Below, piece by piece: positions 59,857-64,000 of a DNA stretch of 64,000 nucleotides (position 1 is the stretch's first letter; every line of letters begins with the position of its first letter). Origin of the DNA: Flavobacterium sp. N3904 (lineage in GTDB: Bacteria > Bacteroidota > Bacteroidia > Flavobacteriales > Flavobacteriaceae). The notes beneath the pieces were generated by a model that saw only the letters and a program-made list of their open reading frames with translations, did not search any database and was not told the DNA's origin. The position numbers and the translations under genes were made by a program. The stretch covers positions 3,017,501-3,081,500 of the forward strand of contig NZ_CP110009.1 in assembly GCF_025947305.1 (NCBI RefSeq). Reading direction: 5' to 3'.

Positions 59857-62800
59857 TTATTTTTTTACTTCGTTTTCATATTCATCAATATGATCAAATT
59901 CTGGATAATGTTTTCTGGCTTTAGACCACATTAAATATAAAGCCGGAATTACAAATAAAGTAAGGACCAAAGAGAAAATTGTTCCTCCCACGATAACAAC
60001 CCCCATTCCAATTCTACTTGTGGCAGCCGCACCTAGTGACAAAGCAATTGGCAATGCTCCCAATGAAATAGCCAAACTCGTCATCAAAATAGGGCGTAAC
60101 CTTGACTCTGAAGCTTCCAAAATGGCTTCCAGTTTTGGTTTTCCCTGTTCCCGCAATTGATTGGCAAATTCAACAATTAAAATTCCGTTTTTGGTAACCA
60201 ATCCAATAAGCATAATGGTTCCAATTTGGCTAAAAATATTCCACGTTTGGTTGAATAACCAAAGTGAAAATAATGCCCCGGCAACTGCCATTGGTACTGT
60301 TAAAATAATAATGAAAGGATCGACAAAACTTTCAAATTGAGCCGCTAATATTAGAAAAATTAATAATAAAGCCAATCCAAATGCGAAAGAAGTATTCGAA
60401 CTACTTTCGACAAAATCTCTCGATTCTCCACCTAAATCAGTGGTAAATGAATCATCCAGCACTTTGGCTTTGATTTCATTCATCGCATCAATTCCATCGC
60501 TTAAACTTTTTCCTGGAGCGAGGCCTGCAGAAACTGTGGCCGACATATATCTGTTATTATGGTACAATTGAGGCGGATTACTTTGTTCTTCAATTTTAAC
60601 CACATTGTCCATTTGAATCAATTCTCCTTTGTTGTTTTTGACATACATCGATGTCAAATCCAACGGTTTGGAACGATCTTGTCTTTCAAACTGACCAATT
60701 ACTTGATATTGTTTTCCGTTTCTGATAAAATAGCCAAAACGCTGCCCGCTTAAGGAAAGTTGTAAGGTTTGGGCAACATCTTTCACCGATATTCCTAAAC
60801 TTTCGGCTTTGGCTCTATCAATCGAAACATTGATTTCTGGTTTATTGAATTTTAAATTCACATCCGTAACAGAAAAGACATCACTTTTTGCAGCCTCATC
60901 CATAAACAAAGGAATTTTTTCTCTTAGCTTTTCAAAATTGGGCGCTTGAATAATATACTGAACCGGTAAACCACCACGTCTGTTTACGGCGATAGTAGGC
61001 TGTTCAATTACTGATGTTTTGGCCTCCGAATACTGACTGGTCAATTTGGTTAATTTATCGGCAATTTCCTTTTGTGACATTTTTCTTTGATCCGGTTCCA
61101 CCAATGAAACCCGAATAAAACCACTGTTTACAGAAGATGAGTTAAAACCTGGGGAGGTAATCACCAAACTCACTTTCTTTTCTGGAATAGAATCATCTAC
61201 CAATTTGGAAACTTCCTGCATAAAACGATCCGTATAATCGTAGGAGGATCCTTCAGGAGTAGTCATACGCATCACGAAGCCACTTCGGTCATCATAAGGA
61301 GCCGTCTCTTTTTTTAGAATATTAAAAAATAAATATATCAATCCAAAACATACGATAAGAATTGGAAAACTTAACCATTTTCTCTTCATAAAACGTTCCA
61401 ATGCATTGGCATAAGTGCTATTCAACTTTTGAAAATAAGGTTCAGTACGAATATAGAACTTTGATTTTTTTTGTTCACCACCTTTCATCAAGTAGGCGTT
61501 TAGCATCGGGGTCAATGTCAAAGACACAAAAGCTGAAATCAATACGGCAGCTCCAATGACCACCCCAAACTCTCGAAACAATCTTCCGACAAAACCTTCG
61601 AGGAAAATAACCGGTAAAAATACAGCCGCCAAAGTAATGGATATCGAAATTACCGCAAAGAAAATCTCATTAGAGCCTTTTATTGCTGCTTCAATTGGAG
61701 ACATTCCTTCTTCTACTTTTTTGAAAATATTCTCTGTAACCACAATACCGTCATCTACAACTAGTCCGGTAGCAAGAACAATGGCTAGCAGTGTAAGCAC
61801 ATTTATTGAAAACCCAAAAAGCCACATAATAAAGAATGTTGCAATCAAGGAAACCGGAATATCGATTAAAGGTCTGAACGCAATTGCCCAATCCCTAAAA
61901 AACAAGAAAATAATTAAAATTACCAATACAATTGATATTCCTAGCGTTTCGGCTACTTCAATCACCGATTTTTTTACAAAAACGGTATTGTCAATGGCTA
62001 TATTTAATTTAATATCACTTGGTAAATCCTTTTTCAAACGTTCAAACTCTTTGTAAAATGCGCTTGCGATATCCAAATAATTGGCTCCAGGTAGCGGTAC
62101 AATTGCCACACCAACTAGGGGAGTGCCCGACTGCGTCATTTTAGTCTCTACGTTTTCAGGGCCTAATTCGGCAGTTCCTATATCGCTAAAACGAACTATT
62201 TTTTCACCAACAGATCGAATGATAATATTGTTAAACTGTTCAGGTTTTGAAAGATTTCCTACTGTTTTTACAGTCAGTTCTGTATTATCACCTGTAATTT
62301 TTCCGGAAGGTAATTCTACATTTTGGCTATTCAAAGCATCACGCACTTCTGCAACGGTACAACCGTAAGAAGCTAACTTTTCTGGATTAATCCACAATCG
62401 CATCGCGTATCTTTTTTGTCCCCAAATTTGAACTCCACTAACGCCTGGAATGGTTTCGAGTCTTTGCCCGATTACATTTTCGGCATAATCACTCAGTTCC
62501 AGTGCACTTCGAGTATCGCTTTGTACGGTCATCGAAATAATCGCATCTCCATTGGCGTCAGCCTTAGAAACAACTGGTGGTGCATCGATATCTTGGGGTA
62601 AATTTCGAATCGCTTGTGAGACTTTGTCACGAACATCATTGGCTGCTTCCTCCAGATTTTTATCCAAATTGAATTCGACGGTAATCGTGCTGCTTCCTTG
62701 AGCACTTGAGGAAGTTACATTTCGAATTCCGTCTATGGAATTGATTGCTTTTTCTAGAGGTTCCGTAATTTGAGATTCTATAATATCCGAATTGGCTCCT

Positions 62801-62955
62801 GTATAATTCGTTCGAATAGAAACTTGCGCAGGATCTATCGACGGGAATTCTCGAACCCCCAGATAAGTATAACCAATAATACCAAATAATATAATCGTTA
62901 AGTTCATAACGATGGTCATTACAGGTCTTTTTATGCTTAAAGTGGATAAACTCAT
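59857..62955 (-). CDS. RND-type multidrug efflux permease (HAE1-like)
   Basis: This 1032-residue inner-membrane pump starts with SLSTLSIKRPVMTIVMNLTIILFGIIGYTYLGVREFP. It has two halves, each with a large periplasmic domain. The proton-relay motif in TM4 is present (GLVVDDGIVVTENIFKKVEEG, about residue 400), as is the TM10-12 region (GLVTKNGILIVEFANQLREQG, SRLRPILMTSLAISLGALPIAL). It is the HAE1/AcrB-like hydrophobe exporter type rather than a metal exporter. It works with the adaptor encoded 66 bp upstream and the TolC protein downstream. Confidence 0.96.
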   Translation of the reverse strand: MSLSTLSIKRPVMTIVMNLTIILFGIIGYTYLGVREFPSIDPAQVSIRTNYTGANSDIIESQITEPLEKAINSIDGIRNVTSSSAQGSSTITVEFNLDKNLEEAANDVRDKVSQAIRNLPQDIDAPPVVSKADANGDAIISMTVQSDTRSALELSDYAENVIGQRLETIPGVSGVQIWGQKRYAMRLWINPEKLASYGCTVAEVRDALNSQNVELPSGKITGDNTELTVKTVGNLSKPEQFNNIIIRSVGEKIVRFSDIGTAELGPENVETKMTQSGTPLVGVAIVPLPGANYLDIASAFYKEFERLKKDLPSDIKLNIAIDNTVFVKKSVIEVAETLGISIVLVILIIFLFFRDWAIAFRPLIDIPVSLIATFFIMWLFGFSINVLTLLAIVLATGLVVDDGIVVTENIFKKVEEGMSPIEAAIKGSNEIFFAVISISITLAAVFLPVIFLEGFVGRLFREFGVVIGAAVLISAFVSLTLTPMLNAYLMKGGEQKKSKFYIRTEPYFQKLNSTYANALERFMKRKWLSFPILIVCFGLIYLFFNILKKETAPYDDRSGFVMRMTTPEGSSYDYTDRFMQEVSKLVDDSIPEKKVSLVITSPGFNSSSVNSGFIRVSLVEPDQRKMSQKEIADKLTKLTSQYSEAKTSVIEQPTIAVNRRGGLPVQYIIQAPNFEKLREKIPLFMDEAAKSDVFSVTDVNLKFNKPEINVSIDRAKAESLGISVKDVAQTLQLSLSGQRFGYFIRNGKQYQVIGQFERQDRSKPLDLTSMYVKNNKGELIQMDNVVKIEEQSNPPQLYHNNRYMSATVSAGLAPGKSLSDGIDAMNEIKAKVLDDSFTTDLGGESRDFVESSSNTSFAFGLALLLIFLILAAQFESFVDPFIIILTVPMAVAGALFSLWLFNQTWNIFSQIGTIMLIGLVTKNGILIVEFANQLREQGKPKLEAILEASESRLRPILMTSLAISLGALPIALSLGAAATSRIGMGVVIVGGTIFSLVLTLFVIPALYLMWSKARKHYPEFDHIDEYENEVKK

Positions 62956-63021
62956 TTAAGTAATTTTAGATTTTAAAGTTAGATTTAATAGTGAATACTA
63001 AATCTAAATAAACAGTTGTTT

Positions 63022-64000
63022 TTATTTAATGATTACCTTAACAGGAGTTTCATCTTTTAATGACATTACACCACTAGTCAACAAAGTATCTCCGGCTTTT
63101 AAACCAGAAAGTACCAAGATAGAAGCATCGGTTCTAGTGGCAGTTTCTACCATAACTTCTTTGGCAAAACCGTTTTTGGATATATAGACTTTCTTACCGT
63201 TTTGAACTGGAATAATCGCTTCTGTAGGTACAACAATTGCATCTTTTATAATACTCAAAGGCAATGCAACATTTGCAAAAGTACCCGGCAATAGTTTTCC
63301 CTGACTATTTTCTGTAATTGCCCTTACTTGAAGCGTTCTGGTAGCTACGGCTACTTCTGGTTCAATAGCATAAACTTTAGCCGTAAATTTTTCGTCAGAA
63401 CCTTCAACGGTAAAACTCAAAGGGGTATTTGTTTTTACCTGAGAAGCATATTTTTCAGGTATAGAAAAAGTAATTTTCAATTTACTGCTGTTTACCAATT
63501 TGGCAACCAAAATAGTAGGAGTGATGTAAGTTCCGGGCGAAATAGTGCGAAGTCCAATTTTTCCTGAAAAAGGAGCGCGTACCGATGTTTTTGCAATTTG
63601 GGCTTTAATTAACTGACTTTGCGCTTGAGCTGATTTGTAATCTGCCCTTGCAATGTCATATTCTTCTTGGCTAATGGCTTCTTTTTGCAACAACAGTTTG
63701 GCCCTTCTTTCATTTTCGGAAGCCAAACCTTCTTTTGTATTTGCCTGAGCCAATTGTGCCCTTAATTCGATATCATTAACTTTGAACAAAAGTTGTCCTT
63801 TTGAAACATTACTTCCTTCTTGAAAATAAATCCCTTCAACAATCCCTGATACTTCCGAGTGAATTTCAATTTGTTCATTGGCCTCAATAGAACCCGAAAG
63901 GGATAAGTTATTATCAAAAGTCTTAGGATTGACTATTATGCCTGTTACGGTCATTGGTTTGTCTTTATTCTCTTTGTCTTTTGAACCATTATTTTTGGCA
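63022..64000 (-). CDS. RND efflux periplasmic adaptor (HlyD/AcrA-like), 5' end outside window
   Basis: The frame stays open past the ATG at 63954 to the window edge. The extra upstream residues (AKNNGSKDKENKDKP) look like the linker after a lipoprotein signal, so the true start lies beyond 64000. The visible part has a lipoyl/barrel-sandwich domain (SGSIEANEQIEIHSEVSGIVEGIYFQEGS), a helical hairpin (AQANTKEGLASENERRAKLLLQKEAISQEEYDIARADYKSAQ), VRAPFSGKIGLRTISPGTYI, and the C-terminal barrel. It links the RND pump to TolC in the periplasm. The operon order is adaptor, pump, TolC, bestrophin. Confidence 0.94.
   Translation of the reverse strand, partial: AKNNGSKDKENKDKPMTVTGIIVNPKTFDNNLSLSGSIEANEQIEIHSEVSGIVEGIYFQEGSNVSKGQLLFKVNDIELRAQLAQANTKEGLASENERRAKLLLQKEAISQEEYDIARADYKSAQAQSQLIKAQIAKTSVRAPFSGKIGLRTISPGTYITPTILVAKLVNSSKLKITFSIPEKYASQVKTNTPLSFTVEGSDEKFTAKVYAIEPEVAVATRTLQVRAITENSQGKLLPGTFANVALPLSIIKDAIVVPTEAIIPVQNGKKVYISKNGFAKEVMVETATRTDASILVLSGLKAGDTLLTSGVMSLKDETPVKVIIK

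Noticed and set aside
61556..62056. 166-residue plus-strand ORF
   Set aside because: It is antisense to the RND permease, whose motifs are intact across this stretch; a composition-driven shadow.

Overview
The window reads as a chromosomal segment of a Flavobacterium-like member of the Bacteroidota. It is AT-rich and has almost no Shine-Dalgarno sequences. Several starts are preceded by Bacteroidota-type promoters (a -7 box TAnnTTTG, twice with a -33 TTTG exactly 19 nt upstream). It carries PorQ, PorP/SprF-like and PorE-like type IX secretion (T9SS) proteins and many surface proteins with T9SS type A or type B C-terminal sorting domains. No rRNA, tRNA, CRISPR array or transposase was seen.

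Layout. 1-3108: end of lpxA, then efp, an LpxD-type acyltransferase, an NTF2-like protein and sucD. 3183-4945: a small unknown protein facing an msrB/hydrolase pair. 5134-13627: a glycogen/alpha-glucan cluster, glgA-glgC then glgE-maltokinase-glgB. It joins the classical ADP-glucose route to the maltose-1-phosphate (GlgE) route, with no trehalose synthase in view. 13793-16147: M48 lipoprotein peptidase and an MFS exporter. 16318-19234 (minus): ECF sigma factor, likely anti-sigma factor and two envelope beta-repeat proteins in one operon. 19517-27903: lon, porQ, cmk, a nucleoside-type MFS permease, a small membrane protein and rpsA.

28035-46360 is the most unusual part. It holds six paralogous secreted leucine-rich-repeat proteins with type A sorting domains. 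Their LRR number differs (13, 6, 7, 12, 12 and 11 by eye) while the C-terminal half is strongly conserved. One inverted type B surface protein sits among them. Downstream of LRR genes 1, 2 and 6 lie relics of the 3' end and terminator of rpsA, which suggests that the family grew by duplication of a unit anchored at the end of rpsA.

46559-54118 is a type B giant surface protein with its PorP/SprF-like partner and a PorE-like OmpA protein. 54307-64000: a fasciclin protein, pheT with a textbook promoter, and a minus-strand group (adaptor, RND pump, TolC, bestrophin) in which the adaptor runs off the window end.

Extragenic DNA contains many intrinsic terminators and several palindromic elements, including two related copies (25811-25890 and 40500-40576) of what I take to be a flavobacterial interspersed repeat.
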